A DNA stretch of 7,840 bases from Microcaldota archaeon (GTDB lineage: Archaea; Micrarchaeota; Micrarchaeia; Anstonellales; J096). Positions 1 through 6,091 of the stretch are shown here, one piece after another. Position 1 is the stretch's first letter, and the number at the start of each line of letters is the position of its first letter. Below the pieces are notes generated by a model. That model was not told the origin of the DNA. It made no database searches and worked only from the letters and a program-made list of their open reading frames with translations. The DNA lies in assembly GCA_026396375.1 (NCBI GenBank), contig JAPLWW010000036.1, positions 1-7,840 of the forward strand, written 5' to 3'. The position numbers and the translations under genes are program-made.

Positions 1-64
1 TGGCCAGCCATGATCGCCATTGCTTCCTGTCTGTCAAATAAAGTGTTTTTCCTATTTCCATCAT
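1..64 (-). CDS. YdeI/OmpD-associated-type protein, N-terminal fragment (runs off left edge)
   Basis: Reading leftward from tandem ATG codons (64-62 and 61-59), the frame is open to the window edge and gives MMEIGKTLYLTDRKQWRSWLA. The pattern of a short beta strand followed by L-x-x-R-x-x-W-R-x-W-L is the typical opening of YdeI/OmpD-associated family proteins, small cytoplasmic proteins of poorly known function. Only 21 codons are visible, so the call rests on this one motif. The gene lies 48 bases after the stop of the 148-residue gene on the same strand and may be co-transcribed with it. A GAGTGA stretch just ahead of the first ATG could act as a weak ribosome-binding site. The second ATG is an equally possible start. 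Confidence 0.6.
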   Translation of the reverse strand, partial: MMEIGKTLYLTDRKQWRSWLA

Positions 65-112
65 TTTCACTCTGATCCCGCAGGATAGGACGCCTTTGCT
101 TGCCTGCCTTCC

Positions 113-559
113 TCAGTTGAAGTGGTAGCTGCCCTTTTCCCCCCAGTGGAATCCGACGAAACCTTCCGAATCCGCCGTTATCAGGTTCAGGACGTCCTTG
201 GAACCATTCTTGCTGTTAAAACTCTCGACCTGCTGGCGCACTAAGTTCATCAGGTTGTAGTCCGCCTTCTTTGTGTCTATATCTATCTTCCACATGTAGA
301 AATACGCGCTATAAGAAAAGTTGGTCTTTTCCACGATGTCGGCCCAGCAGCCTATGTTCCTGGCATTGGCCTTCATCCCTGCATCCGTCATGTCCTTGAG
401 AGTCCCGACAAAGACCTTTTGAACATCTGGATTCATCTTGCTGGCCCTGTCGATGAGCTTTTTGGAATCCTTGCTTTCAAGTTTGGAATTTTCAAGGAAG
501 CCCTTGAACTCATTGATCGGATCCGCCTTTGCAGGCTTTATCTTGGTGTAGTCAGCCAT
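113..559 (-). CDS. Uncharacterised 148-residue protein
   Basis: I do not recognise this protein. From the ATG at 559 it begins MADYTKIKPAKADP and ends GFHWGEKGSYHFN. It is hydrophilic and lysine-rich, has no signal peptide or membrane segment, and is probably cytoplasmic. The first 60 residues look helical and charged; the middle has an aromatic cluster (FSYSAYFYMWKIDI, about residues 80-93), and the C-terminus is Gly/aromatic-rich. The frame extends upstream to a TTG at 607, but those 16 extra codons cross TATA-like DNA and have no ribosome-binding site, so the ATG is preferred. It lies 103 bases downstream of the Imm-5-like gene, a gap with its own TATA-like elements, so it may be transcribed separately. 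It could be another effector- or immunity-associated protein, but nothing in the sequence proves that. Confidence 0.75.
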   Translation of the reverse strand: MADYTKIKPAKADPINEFKGFLENSKLESKDSKKLIDRASKMNPDVQKVFVGTLKDMTDAGMKANARNIGCWADIVEKTNFSYSAYFYMWKIDIDTKKADYNLMNLVRQQVESFNSKNGSKDVLNLITADSEGFVGFHWGEKGSYHFN

Positions 560-590
560 ATTCGATACCCATATGCTATTTGACCCATAC

Positions 591-634
591 TTTTTAAAAA
601 AGGACAAGATATGGAAAATGATAAATTTTTATAT
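591..634 (-). promoter_or_regulatory. Candidate promoter(s) for the 148-residue gene
   Basis: Read on the minus strand there are two TATA-like boxes: ATATAAAAAT at 634-625, which would start RNA near 603 and leave a leader of about 45 bases, and TTTTTAAAAA at 600-591, which would start RNA near 570, almost leaderless. No good GGTGA-type site precedes the ATG at 559, which slightly favours the nearer box. Archaeal TATA spacing is the only evidence. Confidence 0.4.
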
Positions 635-662
635 GGCGGGTCTTTTCCTATCTCCATGCTCT

Positions 663-1172
663 TCATCCTTTTGTCTTATTTTTGCCCCTCCAGAGCTTCC
701 TTGCATTGGGTTTGCCGAACTTTTTGTTCATTTTGAGCAAATGCTGATATTGCCAATCCCTTTCCTTAATAGTTTCATCAATTGAGCCGGTTGCATCGCG
801 GACAGCTGTAACTGCATAAACAGCAGCTCCGATGGAATGGGCTGGAACATGCGCAGTCGCCACAGCCTGCCCTGCTGAACGGGCTGCTGATCTTGCCGAA
901 TCATCATCCTTCACTTCGCGGGCTGCAGCATGGGCCGAAAGGGAAGCTCCCCTTATTTCCTTCATGCTGAAAATTCCGTCCTTTATCCATTTCCTTAGCG
1001 CTTCTATTGCCTTTCTTGGCCTATTGTCCTTTAGATATCTCTTTTCAAAATAAGGCAAGACCCTTTCTGCGCAGTCGGCTGCCCAGATCCCCAATGCCCT
1101 ATGGTCTGTTTTGTTGACAAGCTTCGCAATCGGCTTGTCCAGATCAATCCTTACCAGGTTTGGCCTTTTCAT
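663..1172 (-). CDS. Imm-5-like putative immunity protein
   Basis: A 169-residue, all-alpha, alanine-rich soluble protein. Its core matches the family usually annotated 'putative immunity protein' (Imm-5-like): GIWAADCAERVLPYFE at residues 28-43, then DNRPRKAIEALRKW (49-62), then SAHAAAREV (79-87), then a helix of the form ARSAARSAGQAVATAH (93-108) and an H-S-I-G-A-A-x-Y-A-x-x-A-V segment (112-124). The family was named from polymorphic-toxin neighbourhoods in bacteria and its biochemical role is not well established. The ATG at 1172 is set by a perfect GGAGG at 1183-1179. The gene starts 16 bases after the ankyrin gene stops, so the two are very likely co-transcribed. The lysine-rich C-terminal 25 residues look like a flexible tail. 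No cognate toxin is visible in the window. Confidence 0.85.
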   Translation of the reverse strand: MKRPNLVRIDLDKPIAKLVNKTDHRALGIWAADCAERVLPYFEKRYLKDNRPRKAIEALRKWIKDGIFSMKEIRGASLSAHAAAREVKDDDSARSAARSAGQAVATAHVPAHSIGAAVYAVTAVRDATGSIDETIKERDWQYQHLLKMNKKFGKPNARKLWRGKNKTKG

Positions 1173-1178
1173 TTGTTT

Positions 1179-1183
1179 CCTCC
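1179..1183 (-). promoter_or_regulatory. Shine-Dalgarno site GGAGG
   Basis: CCTCC on the plus strand reads GGAGG on the minus strand, six bases ahead of the ATG at 1172. It fixes the start of the Imm-5-like gene and lies in the 16-base gap after the ankyrin stop, so this gene is translated independently from a shared message. Confidence 0.85.
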
Positions 1184-1188
1184 GTAGA

Positions 1189-2250
1189 TTAAATTGATTT
1201 CAGGAAATTTGCCGTTTCCTCGTATTTTTCCGCCTCGTCCGATGCCGTCTTTCCATCGCTGTCCTTTATCTTCGCATCAGCCCCTTTGTCAATCAGGAAC
1301 TTGCACATCCCGGTATGGCCTTTCTTTGCGGCATAGAACAGAGCCGTCTTTCCTGCGTTGTCCTGCTCATTGACTATGCTTTCTGATATCCCTATGATAA
1401 GGCCGGAGGCCTTGACCTTCCCGTTCAATGCCGCAAGGTGCAGGGCTGTCCTGCCGTCCTTGTTCTTCGATCCTGCGTCAACTCCATTGTCTATAAGCAA
1501 TTTGCATGTTTCATCGTATCCGTTCAACGCCGCCCAGAACAAAGGGGTTTCCCCGTCATTGTTCTTCGCATTCACATCGGCTCCATTCTCTATGAGCAGT
1601 TTGCAGGCCTCGGTTTTGTCCCTTCCCGCAGCCCAATGCAGGGCCGTCTTCCCTTTTTTGTCCTTTGAATTGAGATATTCCTTCACGTCCCCTATCTTCG
1701 CATATTCGATAATGAACATTGTGCATGTTTTCGTCTGCCCGTTCTGGGCAGCAAAATGCAACACTGTGCAGCCGTCCTTGTCCCTTGAGGTGAATATTCC
1801 CTTGATGTCCCCTCCTGCCTTTCCGTACTGCTCTATTATCAATGCGCAGGTTTTCGTATGCCCATTCCATGCTGCCCAATAGATTGCTGTCCTGCTGTCC
1901 TTGTCCTTTGCCGATACCAGCTCTTTCAGGTCTCCCCCTGCCTTTGCGTAATGGTCCATGAGCAGGGCGCATGTCTCGGTATGCCCGTACCTTGCCGCAG
2001 TGTGCAAAGCGGTCCTGCTTTCCTTGTCCTTTGCCATTATGAACCTCTTTGGGTCCCCGAATGACTCTGCGTATTTGGCTATCATCAGTTCGCAGGCCTT
2101 GCTCTGCCCGTTCTGCGCTGCGTTGTGCAAAGCAGTCCAGCCGTCCTTGTTCCTTTCATTTAGGTCTGCGTCAGCTGCCAGCAATGACTTTATTGTTTCG
2201 ATGTTGCCTTTGCATGCGGCGTAAAACAGATCAATATTCTTGGAATCCAT
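1189..2250 (-). CDS. Ankyrin-repeat protein, about ten repeats
   Basis: A 353-residue protein made almost wholly of ankyrin repeats and so a protein-binding scaffold. The repeats show the usual D-x-x-G-x-T-A-L-H-x-A-A-x-x-G-x-x-x-x-C-x-x-L-I pattern: a degenerate N-terminal cap (about 5-34), eight clear repeats and a C-terminal cap (TASDEAEKYEETANFLKSI). Repeats two to five are about 40 residues long, with an extra helix/loop (for example HYAKAGGDLKELVSAKD), while the later ones have the canonical 33-34 residues (LLIENGADVNAKNNDG). There is no signal peptide or membrane segment. The ATG at 2250 has an AGGT six bases upstream. It is the first gene of a two-gene unit with the Imm-5-like gene. 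Ankyrin proteins are themselves known as immunity proteins in polymorphic-toxin systems, which would fit the neighbour, but its partner is unknown. Confidence 0.93.
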   Translation of the reverse strand: MDSKNIDLFYAACKGNIETIKSLLAADADLNERNKDGWTALHNAAQNGQSKACELMIAKYAESFGDPKRFIMAKDKESRTALHTAARYGHTETCALLMDHYAKAGGDLKELVSAKDKDSRTAIYWAAWNGHTKTCALIIEQYGKAGGDIKGIFTSRDKDGCTVLHFAAQNGQTKTCTMFIIEYAKIGDVKEYLNSKDKKGKTALHWAAGRDKTEACKLLIENGADVNAKNNDGETPLFWAALNGYDETCKLLIDNGVDAGSKNKDGRTALHLAALNGKVKASGLIIGISESIVNEQDNAGKTALFYAAKKGHTGMCKFLIDKGADAKIKDSDGKTASDEAEKYEETANFLKSI

Positions 2251-2341
2251 TGATTTACCTTAATATGAAGATTTTTTAAATGGGGAGAAAGCCAGAAAGG
2301 TATATATACATAATCTCGCATAAGGCAATTAGGTGAAAACA
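2251..2341. promoter_or_regulatory. Divergent promoter region, ankyrin operon and slipin operon
   Basis: This 91-base gap separates two divergent starts. For the plus strand, TATATATA at 2301-2308 behind a purine-rich AGAAAGG (BRE-like) would start RNA near 2330, directly ahead of AGGTGA (2331-2336) and the ATG at 2342. For the minus strand, TTTAAAAAAT (2280-2271) would give a nearly leaderless ankyrin message. The self-complementary TATATATA could also serve the minus strand with a leader of about 29 bases. The two operons may therefore share a TATA element. Confidence 0.6.
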
Positions 2342-3241
2342 ATGGATGAAATAATAACAATAATCTTAGTCATAATTGCGGCAATCGCACTATTCCTGAC
2401 CGTAAGGATAATACCCCAGACCCATAGGGGCCTTGTCGAGAGGTTTGGAAGGTATAAAAGGTACTGCGAGCCTGGAATAACATTCGTCATACCGCTTGTT
2501 GACCAGGTAAGGTATGTCAACATAACAGAGCAGATGTTCAACGCGGAGCCCCAGGTTGTGATCACCAAGGACAGCCTTAACGCGACAATTGACGCGCAGG
2601 TCTATTTCAAAGTCAAGAATGACGAGGAAAGCGTGAAGAAGAGCCAGTATGCGGTCAATGACTATGAGTCCCAGATAACGGCGCTGGCAAGGACAACTTT
2701 GAGATCAATCATGGGAGGAATGAACCTTGACGAGGCAAACTCGCAAAGGCAGAAGCTCAACGAGATGCTCGGCGATACGCTGAAGAAGGAGGCAACCAAC
2801 TGGGGAATAGACATCGTAAGGACTGAGCTTACTGAAATATCCCCTCCTCCTGAAGTGCAGACAACCATGAACGAGGTGGTGATTGCGCAGAAGAAGAAGA
2901 CTGCGGCAATTGACTTTGCCACTGCTACTGAAACTGAGGCTGATGGAAAGAAAAGGGCCATTATTAAAGTCGCTGAAGGTGACAGGCAGGGAACCATTTT
3001 AAGGGCTGAGGGAGAGGCTGCGGCAATAAAATTGGTCAATGAAGCTTCAAACAAGACCTTCATAGGCCCGGCTGTTGAATTCAAGCGACTTGAGACAGCC
3101 CGCGAAGTTCTTGCCAACAACACGAAAATAATCGTGCCTGAGGGATCCAACCTAGTTAATGTGATTGGCGAGGCTCTTGGAAACCAGATTATCCCAATAA
3201 GCCAGAAAAAGGCCAGCAGCAACATGCCCAAGAACAACTAG
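2342..3241 (+). CDS. Slipin/stomatin-like SPFH (band 7) membrane protein
   Basis: A 299-residue membrane-anchored scaffold protein. One N-terminal hydrophobic segment (about residues 4-23) is followed by the SPFH domain: RGLVERFGRYKRYCEPGITFVIPLVD, a beta-rich core with VVITKDSLNATIDAQVYFKV, then TTLRSIMGGMNLDEA and GIDIVRTELTEISPP. After that comes an Ala/Glu/Lys-rich coiled coil (VVIAQKKKTAAI through AEGEAAAIKL), then a short C-terminal hydrophobic stretch. These are the order and motifs of the slipin branch. Such proteins oligomerise at the membrane and organise or regulate other membrane proteins. The ATG at 2342 is chosen over an in-frame GTG at 2333 because the GTG lies inside the AGGTGA ribosome-binding site. 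Prokaryotic slipins are usually next to an NfeD gene; here the next gene, 10 bases on, is an ion channel. Confidence 0.93.
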   Translation: MDEIITIILVIIAAIALFLTVRIIPQTHRGLVERFGRYKRYCEPGITFVIPLVDQVRYVNITEQMFNAEPQVVITKDSLNATIDAQVYFKVKNDEESVKKSQYAVNDYESQITALARTTLRSIMGGMNLDEANSQRQKLNEMLGDTLKKEATNWGIDIVRTELTEISPPPEVQTTMNEVVIAQKKKTAAIDFATATETEADGKKRAIIKVAEGDRQGTILRAEGEAAAIKLVNEASNKTFIGPAVEFKRLETAREVLANNTKIIVPEGSNLVNVIGEALGNQIIPISQKKASSNMPKNN

Positions 3242-3251
3242 AGGATGGGCC

Positions 3252-3605
3252 ATGTTTGAGAAGATAGACAAGAGGCTGTTGGTTCCTGTAGTGATACTGA
3301 TCATCCTTTATGCCATAGGCATATTCGCATATACCCATCTGGAAAGGTGGTCGGTTGCAGACTCCATCTACTTCCTGACAATGACATTCACGACCATTGG
3401 CGGATATGGCAACCTTATTCCGCAGACCCAGACCGGAAGGATGGTCACTGTGGCCTTCTGCTATTCAGGGGTTGCTGTTGCGCTTTACACGTTCTCCATC
3501 CTTGCGGACCTAATGTCCAAGCATGACGAGGTCAACAGGGCGAGGATAGACAAGATAAGGCACCACATGACAAGGATCCCGTTCACCAAGAGGAAGGCAG
3601 AATGA
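3252..3605 (+). CDS. Two-helix potassium-channel-like protein with an altered selectivity filter
   Basis: A 117-residue membrane protein of the KcsA-like 2TM ion-channel type (Ion_trans_2). TM1 spans about residues 9-28, the pore helix is SIYFLTMTFT (38-47), the filter region is TTIGGYGNLIP (47-57), and TM2 starts at GRMV (62-65) with a likely hinge glycine at 73 and ends about residue 88. A basic cytoplasmic tail of about 29 residues follows; there is no RCK/TrkA-N regulatory domain. Aligning residue by residue to KcsA puts one extra glycine in the filter (TIGGYGN instead of TVGYGD), and Asp of the filter is Asn. The channel would presumably be a tetramer, but ion selectivity cannot be assumed. 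The ATG follows GAGG (3241-3244) overlapping the slipin stop, so translation is coupled to the slipin gene. Confidence 0.88.
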   Translation: MFEKIDKRLLVPVVILIILYAIGIFAYTHLERWSVADSIYFLTMTFTTIGGYGNLIPQTQTGRMVTVAFCYSGVAVALYTFSILADLMSKHDEVNRARIDKIRHHMTRIPFTKRKAE

Positions 3606-3622
3606 TTTTGTCATGTTATTTG

Positions 3623-3640
3623 CTTTGTTTATAAACAAAG
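3623..3640. repeat. Perfect 18-base palindrome
   Basis: CTTTGTTTATAAACAAAG is its own reverse complement with no spacer. It lies 18 bases after the channel stop and ten bases ahead of the TATATAAA box. Without a loop it is a poor terminator; a dimeric repressor or activator site is more likely. A related near-palindrome occurs at 6267-6282. Confidence 0.8.
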
Positions 3641-3692
3641 TTGATATGGTATATAAACAGTGAGTCATACTGCTCATTTAGATATATTGCAT

Positions 3693-3719
3693 TATACTAA
3701 AAATGGACAAATTAGTATA
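3693..3719. repeat. Inverted repeat, 8-base arms and 11-base loop
   Basis: TATACTAA at 3693-3700 and TTAGTATA at 3712-3719 are exact reverse complements around AAATGGACAAA. It lies between the two candidate TATA boxes of the ATPase operon. It could be an operator or an RNA hairpin in the leader; the arms are AT-rich, so a strong terminator is unlikely. Confidence 0.65.
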
Positions 3720-3775
3720 TCAGACTATAGCAAAAGATTATAAATAGATATATTGAGATATAGTTAGGTGTAAAA

Positions 3776-5257
3776 ATGGTATCTTTTGATGAATTGGCAA
3801 ATCAAAATTCTTGGTGGGGGGATGCATTGAATATCAATGCAGATGGGAAGATAAAATCATTCGATTCAGCTACGCTCAAGTGGTATCCCCGACTCCGCAA
3901 ATACCTGGATCTCGACAAAGATGTACTTTACAGCATAAGAGGCCCTAGACAGGTAGGGAAAACCACGCTTGTAAAGCTTATAATAAGGGACCTGCTGAAG
4001 GAGAGAAAACCTTTTGACATATTCTATTATTCCTGCGAATTGGTGAAAGACCCAAAGGAGCTTTATTCCATATTGGACATGTTCCTGCAATGGTCAAAGC
4101 ATCAGGGTCCTGGAAGAAAACTGATTTGCCTTGATGAGATTACCCAAGTTGAAAGATGGGAAAGCGCATACAAGCAGTTTGTGGACATCAATTCCCTTAG
4201 AAACATGACAATTATCCTGACAGGCTCCTCTTCATGGGACCTTAAGCACAGCATTGAGAGGCTGGGTGGCAGGAAGGGAGAGATTACAGGTGAACAGAAC
4301 AACAAGATACTTTTGCCGATGAAGTTTGCAGAATATGTCAAGCTCCGAAAGCCTGACATCTATAGCAAGCTGGAAGGGATGGGGCTGTATGAAAACCAAA
4401 AAAGAAAGGAGGCGTTCATCAGCCTGATGGGACCAAACGCCTATTCATGGATTGATCCTCTCCTGCCATTCAAGAACGAGCTGGATGCTCTGCTGGATGA
4501 ATATTTCATTACAGGAGGGGTTATGAGCGCTGTCAATCCTTATATAAATAATAATGAAATCCCGTCTGCGACATATGAGATGTACCTCCAGCTTTTTTTC
4601 GGCGATGTGGCAAGGATCAAGAGGGATGAGGGAACCTCAAGGAAAGTCCTGTCTGCAATTCTGAACCATCCCCATTCTGCTGTTGGGTGGGACAGGCTTT
4701 CAGGAGAAGCCGGAATACCTTCCCCGCCAACTGTCATGCAATATGCGGATGTGCTGAAAAACCTTTTTGTGATTAACGTATACAGCGGCCTGGATCAGAA
4801 CAAGAAACAGCCAAAGCAGTGCTCGGAAAAGAAATTCCAGATAACAAACCCATTCTTTTTCCATGCCTTCCATGGCTACCTGTCCAATCCTGCAGGAGAC
4901 TTTTTCCAGCAGGCAAAGGCATTCCTTTCCGATTCTGAGGGAAAAGCCGCCCTGGCTGAATTTGTGGTCGGGGACCATATAACACGCCTTGCGTACAATT
5001 TCAGCCCTTCCGACATATTTGACCAGGAAAATTTCGTGTTTTACGTAAGGAACTCTGCAGGGGAATCCGTGGACTTCATGGTGCGGCTTCCGGACGGATT
5101 CATTCCAATAGAGGTCAAGTTCCAAAACCAGATCAATTCCAGCGACTTCAAGAACATCGAAAAATTCGAAAGGGGCATAATGGTTTCAAAGGATTATGTT
5201 AATATAGGAACTGCGCATCCTTCCATACCCATTTCGCTGTTCCTGCTGTTTATATGA
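3776..5257 (+). CDS. AAA_14-type ATPase with C-terminal DUF4143/PD-(D/E)XK-like region
   Basis: A 493-residue soluble protein of the archaeal AAA_14 plus DUF4143 type. The Walker A loop is GPRQVGKTT (residues 56-64), Walker B is LICLDE (116-121, with D120 and E121), and a sensor-like ILTGSSS follows at 147-153. The middle (about 160-340) is helical, with FGDVARIKRDE and a winged-helix-like stretch around DRLSGEAGIPSPPTVMQYADVL. The C-terminal part ends in a nuclease-fold signature VDFMVR...FIPIEVKF, with D433, E446 and K448 in the positions of the PD-(D/E)XK triad. Proteins of this type are abundant in archaea and their substrates are mostly unknown. Start chosen by AGGTG five bases upstream. 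The NTase gene follows nine bases later, probably in the same operon. Intact; codon use resembles the left half of the window. Confidence 0.9.
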   Translation: MVSFDELANQNSWWGDALNINADGKIKSFDSATLKWYPRLRKYLDLDKDVLYSIRGPRQVGKTTLVKLIIRDLLKERKPFDIFYYSCELVKDPKELYSILDMFLQWSKHQGPGRKLICLDEITQVERWESAYKQFVDINSLRNMTIILTGSSSWDLKHSIERLGGRKGEITGEQNNKILLPMKFAEYVKLRKPDIYSKLEGMGLYENQKRKEAFISLMGPNAYSWIDPLLPFKNELDALLDEYFITGGVMSAVNPYINNNEIPSATYEMYLQLFFGDVARIKRDEGTSRKVLSAILNHPHSAVGWDRLSGEAGIPSPPTVMQYADVLKNLFVINVYSGLDQNKKQPKQCSEKKFQITNPFFFHAFHGYLSNPAGDFFQQAKAFLSDSEGKAALAEFVVGDHITRLAYNFSPSDIFDQENFVFYVRNSAGESVDFMVRLPDGFIPIEVKFQNQINSSDFKNIEKFERGIMVSKDYVNIGTAHPSIPISLFLLFI

Positions 5258-5266
5258 GATGATTCC

Positions 5267-5725
5267 ATGATCAACGAGGATTACAAGAAGGCGATATTCG
5301 AGATATCGGAGCTTCTGATACAGAACAGCATCAAATATGCCATAACAGGAAGCACTAATTTAGCTCTTCAGGGAATCCCGATCATTCCCCAGGACATCGA
5401 CATTGTAGTTGAGTATGAGGACCTGCAGAAGATGGTGAAGATCTTCCCGAAATACCTCAAGACAGGGATGAGGAAGATGGAAACCAAGCATGGCGAGGCC
5501 TGGGAAGTACTTTTGGACATGGACGGGGTGGAGGTCCAGTTCTTTGCCGAGATGCAGGGGGAGTACCATTCGGCATTGTACGAGAACAGCCATTCAATAG
5601 AAATGGATGACCGGCTGATTTACTGCCTGCCGCTGAGGCAGGAAATGAAGATATACGAGGACATGGGCAAGAAGGACAAGGCGAAGATGATTGAGAATTG
5701 GCTGAGACGGAAGAGGGGGAAGTGA
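5267..5725 (+). CDS. Minimal nucleotidyltransferase-like protein
   Basis: A 152-residue protein of the polymerase-beta-type nucleotidyltransferase superfamily. The signature is ITGSTNLALQG...QDIDIVV: G28-S29 followed by D43 and D45, the two metal-binding acids. The third acidic position, in the strand GVEVQFF (87-93), seems to be E89 or to be replaced by Q91, so activity is uncertain. The C-terminal helix, YEDMGKKDKAKMI, resembles the Y-x-x-x-G-x-x-D-K-A motif of small NTases. The substrate is unknown; members of this superfamily include antibiotic NTases and toxins or antitoxins. The start lies behind GAGATGA (5256-5262), which overlaps the ATPase stop, so the two genes are translationally linked. 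The last part of this gene is duplicated beyond the HNH gene (6096-6163), so its present 3' end may not be its original one. Confidence 0.82.
   Translation: MINEDYKKAIFEISELLIQNSIKYAITGSTNLALQGIPIIPQDIDIVVEYEDLQKMVKIFPKYLKTGMRKMETKHGEAWEVLLDMDGVEVQFFAEMQGEYHSALYENSHSIEMDDRLIYCLPLRQEMKIYEDMGKKDKAKMIENWLRRKRGK
5625..5692 (+). repeat. Direct repeat, copy A (inside the NTase gene)
   Basis: These 68 bases encode the LPLRQEMKIYEDMG...KAKMI region of the NTase. They match 6096-6163 at 65 of 68 positions. The three differences are CTG/TTA (two bases, both Leu) and ATA/ATC (both Ile), all synonymous. After 5692 similarity drops sharply (ENWLRRKRGK here, REWMRRGKR there). Confidence 0.95.
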
Positions 5726-5732
5726 TCCTTTT

Positions 5733-6086
5733 ATGGGTAATAAATTCGGAATCCCGGATAACGAATTACTAAAAATCCGTGCAAGAGACGTTAGATGCGT
5801 GTACTGCCACAAAAATATGATTTATCCGTTTATTAGCAAGAAACAGGGAGATTGTGCAACCATAGAGCATCTAAATTTTGATGGACCGTTTTATTGGAAA
5901 AAGGGACTGAAAATCGAAGATGTTGTGATTTGTTGCGGTAGCTGCAATTCCAGTAGGGGCGTAAAACTGTTGCCAGATTGGTTCAGAACAGAATATTGTA
6001 TAACTAAAGATATCAATGAAAAGACAGTCGCTGAACCGGTAAAAGAATACCTGAATCGTACAAAAGATAAAAAAAGTCTAAATTAG
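5733..6086 (+). CDS. HNH endonuclease-like protein
   Basis: A 117-residue protein with the zinc-bound HNH signature: C22-V-Y-C25, then ATIEHLNFD with H46 as the first catalytic histidine (E-H rather than the common D-H), then ICCGSCNSSRG with C68-x-x-C71 and N72. It presumably cuts DNA; compact HNH proteins of this size include homing-type and defence nucleases. The start at 5733 is supported by GTGATCC at 5722-5728, which pairs with the archaeal 16S tail and overlaps the NTase stop codon, so it is expressed from the upstream message. It is visibly more AT-rich (AAA, AGA, ATT codons) than the NTase and ATPase. It is flanked on both sides by copies of the NTase 3' end, a sign of insertion. No other domain is present. 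Confidence 0.85.
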   Translation: MGNKFGIPDNELLKIRARDVRCVYCHKNMIYPFISKKQGDCATIEHLNFDGPFYWKKGLKIEDVVICCGSCNSSRGVKLLPDWFRTEYCITKDINEKTVAEPVKEYLNRTKDKKSLN

Positions 6087-6091
6087 AGTAG

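Larger units (their letters stand above)
3606..3775 (+). promoter_or_regulatory. Intergenic region with promoter elements for the ATPase operon
   Basis: This 170-base AT-rich gap holds no credible gene. It has two inverted repeats (listed separately) and several TATA-like boxes, best TATATAAA at 3650-3657 (RNA start near 3680, leader near 95 bases) and TTATAAATA at 3738-3746 (RNA start near 3768). The ATPase start at 3776 has AGGTG at 3766-3770. The 5' part presumably also ends the slipin/channel message, but there is no convincing T-tract. Confidence 0.5.

Noticed and set aside
538..657. A 39-codon minus-strand frame beginning MEIGKD, like the MEIGKT start of the YdeI-type gene
   Set aside because: It overlaps the 148-residue gene in another frame, crosses its promoter elements, and matches no family beyond those five residues.
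1358..2279. Several long plus-strand frames opposite the ankyrin gene
   Set aside because: They are antisense shadows of the ankyrin repeats, with Cys/Pro/Ser-rich nonsense translations and no ribosome-binding sites.
2333..2341. GTG start nine bases upstream for the slipin
   Set aside because: The GTG is part of the AGGTGA ribosome-binding site; the ATG at 2342 has correct spacing.
3239..3241. Genome-wide TAG reassignment (pyrrolysine) as the cause of the amber codon in the methyltransferase
   Set aside because: The slipin and HNH genes both end at TAG where expected, and read-through there meets another stop within a few codons. Local read-through remains possible.
3735..3748. A 13-base match (AGATTATAAATAG) to the end of the methyltransferase at 7797-7809
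   Set aside because: AT-rich, short, with no similarity on either side; probably chance.
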